Below, in pieces: positions 62,522 through 64,000 of a stretch of DNA of 64,000 nt. How positions within the stretch are numbered: position 1 is the stretch's first letter; each line of letters begins with the position of its first letter. The stretch comes from Limnochordaceae bacterium (GTDB taxonomy: Bacteria; Bacillota; Limnochordia; Limnochordales; Geochordaceae). The translations under genes were made by a program, and so were the position numbers. The notes under the pieces were generated by a model. The model was not told where the DNA came from and did not search any database. It saw only the letters and a program-made list of their open reading frames with translations. Location of the stretch: NCBI GenBank assembly GCA_014896295.1, contig JADBKR010000004.1, positions 62,001 to 126,000 of the forward strand. Direction: 5' to 3'.

Positions 62522-63409
62522 TCAGCCTTTGACGGCTCCCGCAGTAAGTCCCTGGACGATGTAACGCTGGAAGGCAATGGCGAGGATGACCGGAGGCAAG
62601 CTCGTGAGCACCCCCGCCGTGGCCATGGCCGCGTAGTCCACGCCCAGCTTACTCGAGAACTCGGCGATGACGACGCTCATCGTTTTGGATCTCAGCGTCG
62701 AGCTCAGTATGAACGCGGAGAAAAACTCGTTCCATGCGATGATGAAGGCAAAGATCCCCGTGGCGGTGATTCCAGGGGTCGCCAGCGGCAAGACCACCCT
62801 GGCCAGTGCTCCTGCTCTGGTGCAGCCGTCCACCCTGGCCGCATCCTCCAACTCCCGCGGAATATTCACGAAGTACCCTGTCAGGACCCAGGTGGTCAGC
62901 GGAAGGATGAAGGCCACATCAGCCAGCGCGAGCGCGAGTTGGGTATCCAGCAAGTGAAGTGCGCGTACCGCGGCGTACATGGGTACGATGATTACCACTG
63001 CAGGTAGTAGCTGGGTCATCAACAGCCCGCCCAAGGCGAGGTCCCTGCCCCGGAAGCGTAGGCGAGCGAACGCATAACTCGCCATCGCGCCGGCGACGAG
63101 CGAGACGATCGTGGCACCTCCCGCCACGGTCAGGCTGTTGACCGCACTACGCTGCAGACTCCGGTGTACGCTCGTGGCGCCAGGCCCGCCCGTGAGGATC
63201 CACACGTAGTTCTCGAAATGGGGTCGCTCCGGAACCCATCTGAGCGGCACACTGGTCAGCTCAATCCGAGTGGATACGCTGCTGATGACCAGCCACGCGA
63301 ACGGAGCAAGAATCCACGCGCACAACCCCGCGACGGCCAGTAGGACACCCGCCTGGGCGACATGACGCCGCATCCTGCCGCGACGCCCCCTTGGAGTTCT
63401 CTCGGCCAC
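62522..63409 (-). CDS. CUT1 sugar ABC transporter permease (MalG type)
   Basis: Inner-membrane permease, 295 aa. ILAPFAWLVISSVSTRIELT, HFENYVWILTG, the EAA loop LEDAARVDGCTRAGALARVVLPL, WNEFFSAFILSSTLRSKTMS and the C-terminus FQRYIVQGLTAGAVKG are family-typical. GTG 63409 lies 3 bp after the stop of the next permease. Part of the last operon in the window. Confidence 0.93.
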   Translation of the reverse strand: MAERTPRGRRGRMRRHVAQAGVLLAVAGLCAWILAPFAWLVISSVSTRIELTSVPLRWVPERPHFENYVWILTGGPGATSVHRSLQRSAVNSLTVAGGATIVSLVAGAMASYAFARLRFRGRDLALGGLLMTQLLPAVVIIVPMYAAVRALHLLDTQLALALADVAFILPLTTWVLTGYFVNIPRELEDAARVDGCTRAGALARVVLPLATPGITATGIFAFIIAWNEFFSAFILSSTLRSKTMSVVIAEFSSKLGVDYAAMATAGVLTSLPPVILAIAFQRYIVQGLTAGAVKG

Positions 63410-63412
63410 CTC

Positions 63413-64000
63413 CTACGCCTCCACTTCCTGCGAGCCGAGAGTCCGGACGTATATCACGGCCACAACGAAGGCCACGATCCCGAGTAAGATGGCGAGGGCC
63501 GACCCGTATCCGAACCGAAGGAACTTGAAAGTCGTCAGGTAGGTGTAGTAAGTGAGCAGATTGGTCGCGTTCGCCGGGCCTCCTCGAGTCATGATGTAGA
63601 CAAGGTCGAACTCCTTGATGGCCCAGACGGTCTTGATCGCGAGCGTGACGGCAATCACCGGCCTCAGCATGGGCAACGTGATGGCTGTAAACCGCCTCCA
63701 CACAGTCGCTCCGTCTACCATCGCCGCTTCGTACAGCTGCGATGGGATGGTCTGTAGAGCCGCATGCAGAAGGATGACCGCGACGGGGGTCTCCTTCCAT
63801 ACGTTGGCCGCTACCACTGCCAGGAAGGCAGTGGTAGGCTGCCCCAACCAGATCTGATACTCCTTTGCCAGACCGGTTTGAACGAGCAGAGCATTCAGAA
63901 CCCCGTAGTTCGCATCGTATATCCACTTCCACATGGTGCCGTTGACGACGTACGGCAGAGCCCATGGCAGGAGAACGAGACCCCGAACCACGTTGCGAAG
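63413..64000 (-). CDS. CUT1 sugar ABC transporter permease (MalF type), 5' end outside window
   Basis: C-terminal two-thirds of a permease. LVLLPWALPYVVNGTMWKWI, DANYGVLNALLVQTGL, the EAA loop LYEAAMVDGATVWRRFTAITLPML and IMTRGGPANATNLLTYYTY are seen. The frame remains open to the window edge (it reads LRNVVRGLVLLPWALP), so the start is beyond 64000. It pairs with the MalG-type permease and binding protein that follow it. Confidence 0.92.
   Translation of the reverse strand, partial: LRNVVRGLVLLPWALPYVVNGTMWKWIYDANYGVLNALLVQTGLAKEYQIWLGQPTTAFLAVVAANVWKETPVAVILLHAALQTIPSQLYEAAMVDGATVWRRFTAITLPMLRPVIAVTLAIKTVWAIKEFDLVYIMTRGGPANATNLLTYYTYLTTFKFLRFGYGSALAILLGIVAFVVAVIYVRTLGSQEVEA

Noticed and set aside
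1-64000. CRISPR arrays, tRNA or rRNA genes, transposases
   Set aside because: No regularly spaced repeats, cloverleaf sequences or recombinase motifs were seen on reading through; absence was judged by eye only.

Overview
The window is GC-rich DNA with dense, mostly operonic genes, strong AGGAGG-type ribosome binding sites and many GTG/TTG starts. Together with a Sec-type (clade II) nitrous oxide reductase cluster, many sugar ABC importers and a remnant of a possible outer-membrane beta-barrel, this suggests a high-GC, possibly diderm member of the Bacillota such as a Limnochordia relative. That placement is inference: no rRNA or other phylogenetic marker lies in the window. I see no tRNA, rRNA, CRISPR array, insertion sequence or phage gene.

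Layout. (1) 1-5262: PotC/PotA-type ABC permease (cut by the window start) and ATPase, nucleoside phosphorylase, adenine deaminase, aldo/keto reductase; probably nucleoside/purine salvage. (2) 5399-5877 (-): frameshifted secreted or barrel-like protein. (3) 6286-12181: ROK regulator, CUT1 sugar importer (binding protein plus two permeases, no ATPase), cysteine-rich Gfo/Idh oxidoreductase. (4) 12472-21219: RpiR regulator, Dpp-type importer without ATPases, D-glutamate cyclase-like protein, FGGY kinase, SelA/DgaE-like PLP enzyme and RidA; a possible amino-sugar-acid or D-amino-acid catabolic route. (5) 21290-30726 (-): LacI regulator, aldo/keto reductase, complete Dpp-type oligosaccharide importer and a GH5-like enzyme, divergent from a GH3 beta-glucosidase (31019-33282) with a perfect palindromic operator between them. 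(6) 33437-37663: UgpA/E/B-like importer plus glycerophosphodiesterase behind a candidate Pho box.

(7) 37720-49289: the nitrous oxide reduction island. It has a receiver-LuxR regulator without phosphorylation residues, a PAS/degenerate-AAA+/Fis regulator, a CuA-type cupredoxin, a NosR/NapH-like polyferredoxin, a second CuA-type cupredoxin, NosZ, a NosB-like membrane protein, NosD, NosF, NosL, NosY and a second NosL-like protein, closed by a strong terminator. No CXXCH haem motif was seen in the island, so electrons may reach NosZ through Fe-S and CuA centres instead of cytochrome c. This is the most interesting system in the window.

(8) 49361-61091: glycan utilisation (CE7 esterase, GH4, GH130, CUT1 importer, GH42, divergent GH20). 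(9) 61200-64000 (-): a further CUT1 importer, cut by the window end.

At least ten otherwise well-conserved genes need one single-base correction (one needs two) to restore their family sequence, often in a short G or C run. Consensus errors in a draft sequence are the simplest explanation, so these genes are annotated as frameshifted, not as certain pseudogenes.
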